Of a DNA stretch of 64,000 bases, positions 23,029-36,200 are shown one piece after another. Numbering within the stretch: position 1 is the first letter of the stretch; the number at the start of each line of letters is the position of its first letter. The translations under genes and the position numbers were made by a program. Source of the DNA: Branchiostoma floridae (taxonomy: Eukaryota; Chordata; Leptocardii; Amphioxiformes; Branchiostomatidae); NCBI RefSeq assembly GCF_000003815.2, contig NC_049985.1:14104411-14168410 (forward strand), given 5' to 3'. The notes below the pieces were generated by a model. The model was not told the DNA's origin. It was given only the letters and a program-made list of their open reading frames with translations, and did no database searches.

Positions 23029-26000
23029 TCACTGTACAGTGTCTCCATTCAGAAGACTTGTTCTCTCATCAGAGGTTCCAGGCACAGTGCTTGATGATTG
23101 CTGCAAGGATAGACAATATAAATCATGACATCACAAGTATGACAGTAGACATATTGCCATAATTATCTCTTCTTCAACCAACCCATCAGGAGAAACATCT
23201 GCATTATTTCAAAGAGGATGCCAAGGAGAGTTCTGTCAACCATGAGTTGAAAACAGCTTATTATGTTTTCAAAGGTAAACATTCTGTTTTCGCTGCCTGC
23301 ATTCTTTTTCTTTCTTCCGTCGTCCGCCAATAAAAAAATTTAACATGATGTAGTGTATGTACAAGTAGCTCAGTCTGTAGTGTAACTGTCTATGATGCTG
23401 AAGGACGAAGGTTCGTATCCCACCTCGGAAGTATTTATTTTCTTTTTCAGACATACAAAACGGCGATTTTCAAAATGAAATTTCTGAAAATTTTACCTAT
23501 CTGCTCTGAAAAGTGGAGCCCATACAAAGCTACAAATGACAGTTTTTCAGTATGAATGATGATCTACTACTAAGTATCTCTTGAGTTTTGTAAATAAATT
23601 TTCCAAACTTACCCTCTTCCTATACTTCACAAAGAGGATGATGAACATGATCAACAGCACACATCCCACTGCTATCATCCCATACTCCACTCCATACATC
23701 AGTTTGATGTTGTTTGTAACTTGGGACTTGAACTTGTCAGCATTGACTGGGTCTATAAACGTACTCTGTAAAACAACAAAATGTGTAAACAACTAAATCA
23801 GCAACATTCGCTAGCAAATGTTTACCTTTATGTGATCTAGCCTAACAAACTACTGCTGTGTTCATCCTCACACAAACACATTCATACTTATGGTGACCAG
23901 CCCCCCAGCTCTGACCTACCACCTGCTACATTATGATATTTTCCACCATAGGGTGCTACAACTCTAGTAACCATGGTCATATTTATCTGGTCCAAGTCGT
24001 TGACCGTATTTGTTTGCAATGGAAGGGGAAGAAGAGGAAAAAACATGATGGTAAACAAAATAGATATAGTTTTCACAGACTTGATTTGGCAAAGATGTAC
24101 CTGGCTTCTATATGTATATATGTTTGTAAAATATTTACTACATGTAGTCCCAAAAATATTGTGTCAACAAGGCCAAATATGTGTCATATCTCTACAGTTT
24201 TTACATGCTGATAGGTACATTTGCGTATGGTTTTTCATAAAAGAAATTATGAAGAATTATGAAGACAGAATAACCAACCTCGTTGAGCCAGAGTATTGGG
24301 TAGAACATCTCCCTTACATTACCAGTTTGCCTGAAAGTGGAATGAAAAGGCTTTAATTAGAATGATATTGTTGCTTGTTAAGGTCATAAATACTTTAGTT
24401 GCACTTGCATGTCAACAAATTGCAAAATAATAGTGGGGAATATACAAAATGTACACTCATTTTACTAGTGACATACATTGATATTATACATATTCATATC
24501 ATACCCGGGCCATATCTATGTTTCATACCGGCGTTCTGACCGGCCCGTACTTAACAGTACAGCTAGGAGCTCCATATTTAAATTGAATTGATTGGAACTT
24601 GCTTGTGTGCGCCGTTGTCGAAAATCCGACGAACTGTTCAACTGATTGCCCAGTTCTTCTGTTCTAAGTTGTGCATTGTCCTTTGCTCTTTTTTGCGATA
24701 AACTTGAGTTTGCTCGTGTTGGCATGATATAGCTAAAAACACAGGATATTCTGTCCCAGCCCTCCCGTGGATCGGATCACCCTTCGGACTTGGGGTGATC
24801 CTACTCGAGGGAGGGCCACATTTCGTGCGATACGGAATACCTCGTGTTGTATTCCATATAGACATGTATACAATGTATATGTATGTATTATATGTGTTAT
24901 AATGTTGCCTCTTACACTCATGCATTAAATGCTTTGTTGTGATTCTAAATATTCAGTTTTAAAAACGATGCAATTAATTTGGTTACAACAAGCATTAATA
25001 GGTGCAGTTTAACTTTAACAAGTTCAACATTAACAGAGAATTAGAGAATTAATTTTTATTTTGCATTGTTCAATGCAGCAGCAGAAAGAGTTAGTAAGCT
25101 AAGCTTGTGTCCTTTTTCCAGCATTTTTAGTTTGATGAGACAAGACTTACAGAATGTGTTCTACTTTCCTGACGTATATATTTATTTGGAGGCGCTTGGC
25201 AACATTCATAGGAAACCCTGTCAACTGAAAATAAAAACACAAGTGGTGTATCACATGCCTTCTGTCATGTCTAACATGCTGGATAGTGGAACCTGGACAT
25301 TTCTAGGGAAACTTAAATTTGGTCTGACTATTTACTGAAATACACCAAAATGCACATAAAGAAGGGTGAAATCTACCACAATATGGTATGCTTGATGGAT
25401 GAGTGAACATTGCAGATTACTATATTTTGGTATAAAATCATGTACATGCAATATATAATACATGTATGTAGAAGGTTAAAAAATAGCTTTTTAACCTCCT
25501 TGGTACATGTACATGTACATGTACATTTTGTATATATGGCCCTGAGAACAGAAAATACTGGATGATTCTAGCCCATTGCCATGTTTCTTAATATCATTTA
25601 CTGAGTACAATGTTTGTTGAAAGGGTTTTGAGCAAAAAGTGTAAATGACCAACCCAATCTACAATGTAGGTATAATGACTGTTTGCATAATCCCTAACCC
25701 AAACTCATCAATTGAAAGCATACTGTTTTTCGGTAGATTTCAATCTTCTTATTATAATAAGTTGTATTCCAGTAACATTTAGTCAGATTGCTTGAATCTA
25801 TTTATGTACATGTATCTGTAGACATGTACATGTATATTCAATCATTACCATGCAAGTATGATAAACAGATTCATACACACATTTACAGGTTGGACTCCTC
25901 CAGGTTCCACCTACCAGCATGCTGGCTGTGATGTCACAATGTAAACACTCTGTACTACCACTTACTGTATGTGATCTATTTTCTTCACAAAGATGTTGGC

Positions 26001-29000
26001 CTGGAGTCTCTTTCCCGCAGCCAACAAAATTCCTGAGAGCTACATGTATGGATTGCGTGGAATTGGGAATCAAAAACAAAGAAATGTACAGAAATTATGT
26101 CAGCAAACAATCAATACATTTTTGTATCAGCAATATGATATCAATTGGCACATCAACTTTAATACTGTATTACTGCTGAGCTAGTTGACAGGTGCTGGAA
26201 TTTCAGAGTAATACCATTACGTATTCAACGTGGAAATGCATAAATCATTGCTCATAGTTTTCTTCATTTCACAAGCCCTTGGTTGCAAATGAAAGTCCTC
26301 TATCGAGGGATCAAAGAAATTTGGAGTACAAAGAAAGTAAAACAGTGCCACCTACCGGTTCCACTTCAAAGTACACTTTGTGTTGCTCGGGGTCTGGGTG
26401 CATACCTATGATGGAATCTACCAAACTTTGGTCTCCCAAGTAGAAGTGTGGGGAAGACATGATCACAGGAGCACCTGGAATTCAGTACAGGAATTCAGTT
26501 ATGATAAAACATGACTTTTGGTCAAAACAATCCAAACACAGCCTATGTAGATATCAAAGTGGCCTTATCATTATAATTAGAACAAATCAAATTTCATGGC
26601 TAGCGTCTGATACATCATATTCAAGTCCTGCAATAGAACTATGACATTTGAAGGTGTCCTATTGACTATGGATATTGCTTGAATTGAAACCTACAGGCAA
26701 AAGCTAGATTTCGAATCATCAAACATCCAGTCATATCATAATAAACATTGTTGCCCTTGAAATATACAATCATTATTATTTCTGGACCCAGTGTTCTTGG
26801 CAGGCCTTTTCAGCCTATCAGGCCCCTATGCTGTGCGCTGTGATTTTGGCCCCTATGCTGTATTTCAACAAATGAAGAGGACTAGTAACAAAGGATTGTT
26901 TTGTAACAAAGGTAAAAAATGGCTCAATCTCACTAAGTTTGGCTTTCATAATGCAGAGGTGTTCCTGATGGTTTTAAATTCAAAAATTTTCAGGGGGAGG
27001 ATTCCTCCAAACCAATCACATTGCTTACATCTGCATCACTTATCGAGTGACTTTGTGACACTGTGAAAAAATCCTGGTGAGAACACTGTGGACCTGCAAG
27101 CTGTCTGTAAACATACATTATGTATGTCAGCACAAAGTTTTTGGTGGTCCTTTAAATGATTTTTCCCATTGAAACAATTATGAAGAATTCTATAGAATAG
27201 TGACCACCTGTTCACATAGACCAGGTTTTCTTGGTCTCTGGGATGGCCTTCTCGGGCAGTGTCTGTTCCTTACACACAATTGTATTGCATACTTGATTAT
27301 TCCAAGTATCAGTCATGTACATTGTAATTCACAATCTTTGAACATACTGAGAATTAAGTTTGAAACAAGTGAAAGAACTTGACCTTGTTTACATATACTG
27401 ATGTTGAGTAGCCCTGAAGGTAGACAGGCCTGGTTCTGACAGTAACATTTGTTGGCAGGGTTGATGTCACCACTTTGGAACAGCCTCTCCGGTGCCTCGT
27501 ACCTGTATGTGGGGATCCCTCGAACAGAACTCTCTCTGATAAACTCTCCTTCAACTGACCTGTACAAATTTAACATTTGGACTTAGACAGATCCTGATCC
27601 TTTGCACATTGTACAACATGTAAGCTGATGTAACCATAAGTAAGTGTGCACAATTTTCCCCACTCTAGTTTTGAAGTACATCCTGGCTTTCTTCTGTGTT
27701 GTTGAAAAGTAACAGAATTGAGAAATATAAAGAAGGCACAGAGAGTGCAAAAGCATATTTTACAACATTGGGTATGACTATCACAAAATGTTCGATATGC
27801 TGAATAGTAATGTCCTTTATCAATTTCAACCTACCTGCAAATGTCAGTGGAAAACAAAGTGGCTTTCTCATCTTTAGTTATGAAGGGTGGAAAGAAATTT
27901 CCATCTATGTCAAACCAAAAGAAAAACATAACAAAGTTAGTATCTAAAACTCTGAAATCATAGAATGCACCGTGGATGAAGGTTAGACCTAAGGAAGCTT
28001 AAAAGGTACCAATTTTTTTTACATTTGCATCAAAATACAAAGAAAAGGTCAGATTTTGCCCTCTCAAACTAGATTGACACAATATTTGATATCATTGTTT
28101 AATATATGGTGGATGTGATAAATATTAAAAAAAGTATTTTGTCCCAGGGAAAACAGAAATACAACGTTATCATGGAAGCTCATCTGCGTTGGTAGTAATC
28201 ATGATAGTACATGTACAATGCTAAACTTCCTTTCAACACAAAGGACACATGGATAAAATTTTCAACAACCACTGTCATCTTCTTCAGGATCAATACTAAT
28301 GAACATCCGTTAAGGGCACTCCAGCCATATCCGAACGGAGACGGTGTGCGTTATAAACTTCCTGGCACGTTTAACCAATTGCTGACGTCACGTATCCACA
28401 AGATCACGAGTTGATCAGATCACATGTCCGTAACTCTCGCGAATTTACGTTCTGAAGTGATTGGAATCCATCCTGAAGAAAAATTTGATCCGTGTGTAAT
28501 TTTGGTTGGAAGGGAGGTTAGCATTGCACTAGAAATACATCGTGGTACTTAAATACCTGTCTATGAAACACCTGTACCTGACCTACAGTTTTAGCCTCCA
28601 GCACAAAGTACTTTATTATCAAAGGTAAGTCTTAGGTTCTTACCTGTTCCATTGATCATGTTACAGTAGGGGTCACCATCACCCCAGTAGTTCAGAGCTC
28701 TGTATCAGCAAAAAGGTACAAAAGCAAATCAGGTACTAGTCAGATCCACAATCATGACACACACTAGAATAGTCTCAATGCTAATCCACCACAACTTCAC
28801 TTTTAATTTATATACATTGTATCTAAACAATATGTATTAACTTATCAGAAGAAAATGTATTGTTTGCAATTTCTTATCTTTGGTTAAAATGAAATAGATA
28901 TTGGTAGTATAGATTTGTGTCTTTAAACATCACTTCATGTGATGATTATCATTTCATGTTACACAAACATTTCAAAGTGCAGCAATAGTTGAGTATTAAC

Positions 29001-32000
29001 ACAATAAACACAGTTTCACCAACAAATAATGTTAAAATAGATCATTACAGTGACTCCTTGTCAGTCCATAGCCTGCGAAATCAATTCATCAGTAAGATTT
29101 GTAAAAAATATTTACTTTTGTCCGTCCCATGTGTCAATAACATTGACCTTAGTAACATCCCCGTCCCCCGTGTAAACTGAGTAGACTCCGTCTGTTCCAT
29201 TGATTTTGCGCTGAAACAAAACAGCAGTGAAAAAAACAACTTTAACACTCATTCTGTGAGTTGCTCTTTGTTGTGTTGGATGGAAAACAGTTTGATTTGC
29301 AACAATGAGACACACTTTTGTTGTAAGATGGCACAGTTTGTAACAGCCTCTAACCTTTTTTTAATAAATAAGACGTCCTGTCGGTACAGCATTTGGCCAA
29401 GACAACAGAGATCCTGCGTTCGTGTCCATTGACATGCCATCAATGTTGTGCCCTTGGGAAAGGCACTTTATTACAGCACTTTCCTCACTCTGACAAGGGA
29501 TAAAAATGGGTACCTGACTTCAGCTGGGGAGATAAAAGGCGGTGGAAGGAGAGGGATGGGCTCCGCCTTCCAGCACCTTACCCTAGACACAGTGGATAAC
29601 AACCCACTGCCCCTATGGCCTTGAAATGGCTACCTTTACTTTTGATCAGTCATTACTATAGGGGTGGGTGCTGGTACGGAAAATTTAGGTCCAGGTATGG
29701 TCGAGGTCCAGATGATCAGGTCCAGGTCCGGACCTGAACCTGGACCTCTACTTTTTCTGGACCGGTCCAACAAGAAAAAAAACGGTTTGTACCGGTACAC
29801 CCCTAGTCATTAAACTAATCTACAAGAAATGACATCTGACATACTCACCCCCATGAACAGCCCAAACTCCGTGGATGGGAGCAGACCAGGCGCGAGCTTG
29901 GCGACATCCACGAGGAGAGAGTCGTTGTATCCCCACACCAGTCCTCCCACAGTCAGCTTCATAAACAGTGTCTCCTGGGCCAGCCGCTCTATAACTGACA
30001 CCAGGTCTTTTACTATGTCTCTCTCATTCTCAATCAGTTCTGCTATGGTCTGTAAGGAGAAACAGAAGAAGACAATTATAGCTCTATATCATATTCTAAG
30101 TCAATATTTCCAGCTTCATACACAAAGTATATCAATCAATCAAGCAAGCAAGCAATCATTCAATCAATTAATTGACTGTCCAAAGACTTCTACCATAATA
30201 GCTGTAAAATTTATTGAGAGTTTGACTGCAGGTACTATACCCACTGAACTAAATGTGTAGCTTAGGATAAAGGAAATACAATTTTCGCAATGGGTACCTG
30301 ATAGAGTTCTCCACCAGATGGAGGGATCTATGCCTAATGATAGGCCTAAGTAAAGCAAATACTATATATAGACTTTGCAAGTAAGCTGAATGTTAAGTCC
30401 TGATTCATATTTCTTTATCAGATGCAGTAAGGCTGATCTGTATATATAGCTAGAACTATCTGTCAAGTATGTGGAAAGTTCTATGTGCTCACCATGAGTG
30501 GAATGTTTAAGGAGGTGAAAGTGTCATTCTCTGGTCCAACTGACATGTTCCTGAGGAAAGTGAAAGTCCTTGGCTGCAGATACGACACAGTTCCATTGTC
30601 GTGAAACGTGATGTTTGTCTTGACTACTCTCTCCCTGGGAATTAGATAGAAAGAAAAACTATTACTACACTGTGTTCGAAAATGCTCTCAAACATTCAAT
30701 TGGCAATGGAAGTACAGATATTGATGAACAAAACTGAGTCACGTGAAGAATGAATTGCCTCTTGGGACATTACCACCAGAAGAGATACCTTAACGTTCCT
30801 ACACACAGGAAGTTTATAATATAATATTTTTTAGCCTCTTACGAGTAAGTGTAGGGTCCTTTCTGTCTGACGGCAGGCTTCGCCCCCTGTAGCACCTCCT
30901 CGGGGTTGAGTAAGTCCCACACCCAGAACTGCATGAAGATTGGCACGGGGATGTTGCTCCATTGGTCGTACAGGTACGAACCCTGCTTAATAACCCCATT
31001 CTGTTAGGACACAGAGGAAACAAGCTTGTAACAGGAAACTGGCAAATACTGACATCACACATTACTGAGAAATTGGTCTTTAATACCGGGATTGGGATGT
31101 TTTGGCTGAATTTGGTTGTTACAAACTTGAACCAACACCCTGGTCAACTCAGCCAGGGTTAGGGTTAGGGGGGACCAAGTTGCCTGACCAGCCTGTAGCC
31201 TAGTAACGTTAACCATACCATTGGCAGCTCGCCTCTATCTGTACCTAATCTCCAAGCAGATTTATGGGTGAAATAAGATAGTATCAAAGCTGGCCAAGGA
31301 GTCTGTATAGCCGGCCAAAGGGAGTCAGCAGTCCCGTTCACCGGTAAATCTGCCTGGAGACTATCTGTATCATGCTGGAAGCGTAGATAGCTTGCCCAGA
31401 TCATTACTGCACGCCATGGAATTTTTTCCACAATTGGATTAAGTTATAGCGCTCCCGAAGGGGTAATACTAATAACTTGAAAGGCCAGCCAAAAAGGCAG
31501 GCTACCAGGAACAGACCCATACTTTATAAGTAGACTGGGCTGGGTAAAACACCATATACTAGTATTGACAAGTGGAGAATGGTGAGGAGTGGGTCTCATT
31601 ACCAATGGGCCACGTTAAACGTTACTAGTTAAGCCTTAAGGGTCGAGGTATCCGACACCTGTCTTTCCTCATGTGCCTCACTGGTTCTTCCAGTATCCAT
31701 GTGCACTGATCTATTTCATTATGGCTGAAAAATTGCGAATGCCAAGGTCGTGAAAAACTTGTGAGATTGCGTGGTGAATGGGCAGTGTGTTGGGTTAAGG
31801 CAAAAGAGGTCCCGAGTTTGAAACCTGCCATGTCACCGATCTTGTGTCCTTGGGAAAGGCACTTTACACAACTTTTCTCAATTCACTCGGGTGAAAAATG
31901 AATACAGTAACCAGCTTTGTCTAGGGCCGTCCTCGGACAGGACGTTTAATGGAGGTCGCATGTACGGGGAGAACCACACCCCATGCACGTAAAAGAACCC

Positions 32001-32461
32001 ACGGCACTTATCAGAAAGAGTATTCATCCTTCCCGATGTGAGTGGATTAAAAACTTACAGTCTTGTGTACGTCTTACGTACCGTGCTTGGTACCCTCAGC
32101 TTACTTTTAAGCAAGTAATAACAAAGAAGAAGAACATGCTAAAATATTCTTTGGGGGAAAATGTTCACATACCATAAGGTGTCAAAGTACTTGCATGAAT
32201 CTTAAGTAGGATTCCAAATAATTTTTTTATGGCGCAGTTTGATACTGAGTTAGCCTGTAACTTGATAGCAAATATATGTGATAAATCAAAAATCAAATCA
32301 ATAAAACAATACGGGTGAATCCGCCACAAAAGCAGCCTTACCTTTTTGATCTGATCGTGCAATACACTGTCGAACAGAAAGATCGCCCCTATCCCCATCC
32401 CTAGTAGCAGAACACCACACACCCCTGTCACCCCCACACCCACCCTCAGTGTACACCGCAT
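23029..32461 (-). CDS. SCARB2: Lysosomal integral membrane protein 2-like CD36-family receptor, 13 exons, 495 aa
   Basis: Coding exons in transcript order: 32342-32461, 30843-31000, 30493-30634, 29849-30049, 29116-29210, 28644-28699, 27835-27904, 27384-27559, 26356-26474, 25966-26039, 24279-24330, 23613-23765, 23029-23100. Phases agree throughout. The protein has an N-terminal membrane anchor (about residues 10-31), a large luminal domain and a C-terminal anchor (about 450-469). Family marks include IPVPIFMQFWVWDLLNPEEV, KGPYTY, LVWGYNDSLL, YWGDGDPYCNMINGT, STDICR, RGIPTYRYEAP, and the Cys-rich KCYCQNQACLPSGLLNISIC. LIMP-2 carries glucocerebrosidase to lysosomes; CD36 and SR-BI bind lipids. 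The 23-residue cytosolic tail contains DERTSLL, an acidic dileucine signal like the DERAPLI of vertebrate LIMP-2, which favours SCARB2 over CD36 or SCARB1. Start chosen at the ATG at 32461; no upstream in-frame ATG was seen. Confidence 0.92.
23361..23428 (+). mobile_element. tRNA-like SINE head or tRNA pseudogene
   Basis: A-box-like GTAGCTCAGTCTGTAG and B-box GGTTCGTATCC with tRNA-like spacing, inside a LIMP-2 intron. A full cloverleaf acceptor stem is not evident, so this is more likely SINE-derived than a functional tRNA. Confidence 0.45.
24485..24860 (-). other. Unclassified GC-rich repeat-like segment with short ORF
   Basis: Within a LIMP-2 intron. The minus strand holds a 69-codon ORF with a basic N-terminus (MPTRANSSLSQKRAKDN), preceded by a GC-rich hairpin around GGATCACCC and GGGTGATCC. 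Base composition differs from the surrounding intron. It may be the leader of a transposable element, but no family was recognised. Confidence 0.25.
29385..29540 (+). mobile_element. tRNA-derived SINE copy in LIMP-2 intron
   Basis: B-box-like GCGTTCGTGTCC, then the shared body CCTTGGGAAAGGCACTTTAT, CTTTCCTCACTCTGAC and AAAAATGGGTACC. Same family as about 11533 and 31770. Confidence 0.5.
29656..29804. mobile_element. 149-bp palindromic MITE (family D, hAT-type)
   Basis: Flanked by exact 8-bp direct repeats AGTCATTA (29648-29655 and 29805-29812). Ends form an inverted repeat around AGGGGTG and CGGTAC/GTACCG; the centre is rich in alternating GGTCCAG and CTGGACC. It lies in a LIMP-2 intron just upstream of exon 4. 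Confidence 0.75.
31246..31363. mobile_element. 118-bp foldback MITE (family A, copy 2) in LIMP-2 intron
   Basis: Begins TAATCTCCAAGCAGATTTA and ends TAAATCTGCCTGGAGACTA. Flanks TCTGTACC (31238-31245) and TCTGTATC (31364-31371) form an 8-bp duplication with one mismatch. Internal sequence (AATAAGATAGTATCAAAGCT) aligns with the 9347-9464 copy, and the length is identical. Confidence 0.85.
31765..31960 (+). mobile_element. tRNA-derived SINE copy in LIMP-2 intron
   Basis: B-box-like CGAGTTTGAAACC, then the shared body CCTTGGGAAAGGCACTTTAC, ACAACTTTTCTCA and GGTGAAAAATGAATAC. Confidence 0.5.
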
Positions 32462-33292
32462 AGTTTCAGCTAACAAAATGTCGAGAAACGTGTCCTTTTC
32501 TGGCTACATGCTCCCATGGGTGCAGCCACTATCAGGTTAAACACATGACTAGAGTGTTAAATAAGGCCGGAAAGGTAAACAATAGGGGTGAACGTCCGTA
32601 AGGTGTGTACTACAGGTGAACTTTGGTAACTTCTCGCGCGATGGTGCGCATGATGCTAATATGGGACAACCTCATTCAAGTTAAAGGGGGGATTTTTATT
32701 TCATTATATAACTCAAATAAACACTATATCACATTGTCTTACATGTTAATATTCTTTATGATAAATATGGAATAAATATTACTTGTAATGAAATTGTCAT
32801 TCTTTGTTTATCATATACAATATTTCCTCTCGTTACCAAAGTGGTATGTTCTAAATAGATGACGTATGAGGTTAAAGGTCGTCAAATGTCACCCAAAGAA
32901 TTTCGGTCATTGATTTTTCGGCTTTTGTCTGTCGACATTTTCCGGCGGATTGTTTTCCCAGGGTGGTTCTTTAAGTCCTCGTGGGAGTGTGGTGAACAGC
33001 CATGACTGTGAAGGTTTCAAAGGGTTTATGTAGAGAAAGAATCGGCTAGTTTTAGGTTTTAACCCTGTAAATTGGGGTGGTAGAATACGGCGAATTCGCC
33101 CCCCTCCCCTGTTTTGTTTCAAGGCCGGGTCAGGATATCTTCAGCTGCCAACAAAGAGCCTTTCACGCATCGCAGACTGTGCTCTCTGTGTCAAGGGTCC
33201 TCACTGAGCACACAATCGTCGCGTTCATAACTGGATCGCTATTCCACTGATTGATCTGTAGTGCATCTGTAGTAGTACACTCGTTGACTGAC
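32462..33292. promoter_or_regulatory. Head-to-head intergenic region, possible bidirectional promoter
   Basis: 831 bp separate the divergent start codons of the LIMP-2-like gene and the PAP2 phosphatase gene. Both promoters and 5'UTRs must lie here unless there are further non-coding exons. The right half (33120-33290) is richer in CpG than the left. No TATA box was convincingly placed. Confidence 0.5.
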
Positions 33293-36200
33293 ATGTCTGC
33301 AGACGAGATTGAAGAGCCGGTGGTTTCGCGCTCGCGGGCGAGCAAGAGGCCGGGCAAGACCGACTCCGACACCGAGGGAGTTTCATCGTCGTCCGATGAG
33401 AAGGGAGAAGACGGGAGAACGGAGAAAAAGAAGGGGCGAATCGTTCATGCACCGATCGGTAAGTTGTGTAATTTCTGGGGTAGTTATTGGCTCAAGATTT
33501 AGCACATCAGTCGATGATCAGACCCATCAATCATTCAGGTGCCAGTTGTTCCAGCACCAGGTGATAAACGACTGTAATAGTACATGGTTATGTAATGTTA
33601 CGTTTGGTAGAAGGAGGGCACTACACTAGTAATCTACATGAAACAAAATTGTTCTGCAGGCCTGTTGATTAGAAGAAACGAAGCAAATTGAAATAAGTTA
33701 AACAAATTGGAAAAAAATATGTGAAACTTTAACTCTACTCAACATCAGCCACGGTTGTTCATATAGGCAACATAATCTTCACAACAATTAAGGCGGTTGC
33801 CTCAACTGAAAGCAGAAGAAGAAACTGTCAACTTGTATATTGACAAGGCAAAACTGTTTTTCTCCAAATCCTTCCCACAAAATGCAAGTTCTTGAGTGAA
33901 ATACTAGTAGTAGCTGACCCTATGTTTGCACAACAAAATTTTATTGTTTGCCAGACTTACAGAGCACATTTCAGGAGCTTTCATCAGAAGAAAGCTCCTT
34001 GTCAAGCATTTTACCCCCAATAAATTTTACCCAGAGGATGAGACCATTGTATAGCTCTCAATGCAGGATGAAACATGTCACAGTGTTGACATTATAATTT
34101 ATGCATGGTCAGGGTGAGGGTTGATAAAACTTCTCACTTCTTACCTTTGCAATGTGTGAACATTGTACATGTGTATATGGTTATGGATAGAATTCTACCA
34201 AAAAGTAGCCAAATTAAAAAATGTACAGGCTGTATTTTTACAGTAGTAATATGTGTACATGAAAAGCAATGACCCAAATTGTGAACCAAGATTCATTTGT
34301 AATTTTGGATAGTTTTTATCTCTCAATAATACATGGTTGAAATCTATTGCTCAGGTACACGTGTAACTGGAGACATGTCTCACTGCTAAGAAGGTAGCCC
34401 TCTGCTCAGTTCATGACCATTCAGATCTAGGATGGTGCTATGCCTTCTGGTGCTATGATGCCATTTCAAACTCGAAGGAAGAACTCATTTCTTAAACTAA
34501 AAAGAGTAAAATTCAAGATGCAATGTAATATATTCTATATTACAGACAGTGGCAGATGTTTTGCTATTGCAATTTTAATTGCTTTGCATTGGCTTACTAA
34601 TTATAGGATGTGTATATTTTCAAGGTTCTTTAGTTTAGAATATCTGTACATTGTACCTAGTATGGCTGTTTTCAAATTCAAGTTGTTCCGCTTCACTACC
34701 TGGAGTATTGTTGAAGCCCCACCTGTTTCAATTGTTCACCATTGAAAGAGCCCATTGTCACCACTGCTGTTGTCACCGTTACACACATTACGTACACATT
34801 CTACTCCAGTGAACAGCAAATTTTGCAAAGCAGCAAAAAAGCCCTACATCATGTACTAGTAGATGTTTTGTCTTGTCCTTGATTACTGTCCATCAGTGCT
34901 TTGTTTGTTATGTTACGCTTGTAATTTGGTTATCTTAGCGTGACCTTAATTAATGTTTTGTGTAACCAGTATTTAGTTGCAGTACTAACAATACATGCAT
35001 TTAGTCTTAATGGTCTGTTTCATAGGAGATTAAAAGATTTGATTTACTTTGTTGCTCTGGAAGACAGAACAACTGTTGTTACAAGGGACAGGCTAAAAAG
35101 CCAAAATGATTAGAAAAGGAACACAATGAAAGTGCCTTTTGTAAACTACATGTATTAGGTTCAGGGACATTCTGTGCAAATAGTATGTAATCTTAGAACA
35201 GGCACAAGGGACACTGGTGGTGTCAAACTTCCTGAAATAAGCAAATAGCATGTCTCAGAACAGAACAAAGGAGCACAAATAGATGATGAACTATATGTAT
35301 TAGGTTCAGGGACATTCTATGTAATTTGTAAATACAGTATAATCTTAGAACAGACACAAGGGGCACTGGTGGTGCCAAACTCTCTGAAATAAGCAAAATA
35401 GCATGTCTCAGAACAGAACAATGAAGTGCAAGTAGATAATTCCAACCTTTTGTTGTGATGAAGGTCTTTTGTCTTATATTGACTTAGATAGAAAGCTAGA
35501 TGTTCAGGATTTGCTAAGTTTTCAGCTCTGTGTTCTCGTGTGTAGAACATGATGTTTTTGCATTGCTTCATGTACGTACTTACTAAAAGAAAAGGCACCA
35601 TGCTTTAACTCTGCCCAAGACTGCTTTACTTTTAAACTTGTGGGTCAATGGCCATTCAGGCAAAACCCTATGGGTCAATGGCCACTTGGTGCCAGGCACT
35701 GGTCAGTAGCCCTGGCTAGATGGACCTTGATCTCAAGGCTTGTGCACGTTTCTGTAGGCATACTGTAAATGCAGAAACTTTATGTTCACGGTTTTTCGCT
35801 GTGGCTGCTTCACTGCGAACTCAAAACCACTGCAAACATTTTCCTTCTGTATTCTACTTGCACCGCCTATGGCTCCCCCTTCTCGGTTCATGTACATGTA
35901 TGTCCTATACATTTGTACATTGTAAGAGTGTTGTAATGATGAAATATTTGAGGTACTTGCTACGATGAATACACAAAAATCCTTGCAAGACACACAATTA
36001 TCCATGCTATGTTACTGTACAACACCATGATAGAAATGTAGTATTGCACTATGTATTCAGAGGGTTTGAATCTTTGATCAGTGACAGTTGATCACACCAG
36101 CACTGTCAAAGTCAAGAGAGAATTGTTATGTCTGTTAGCACCCTTGCTGAGTAACCAGTAAGTTGTTTCCGACTGGCAGTTTGTAGAGGTGCCGTGTTTT

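Noticed and set aside
31152-31172. Telomere-like GGGTTAGGGTTAGGGG
   Set aside because: Only about two units; too short to call an interstitial telomere repeat.
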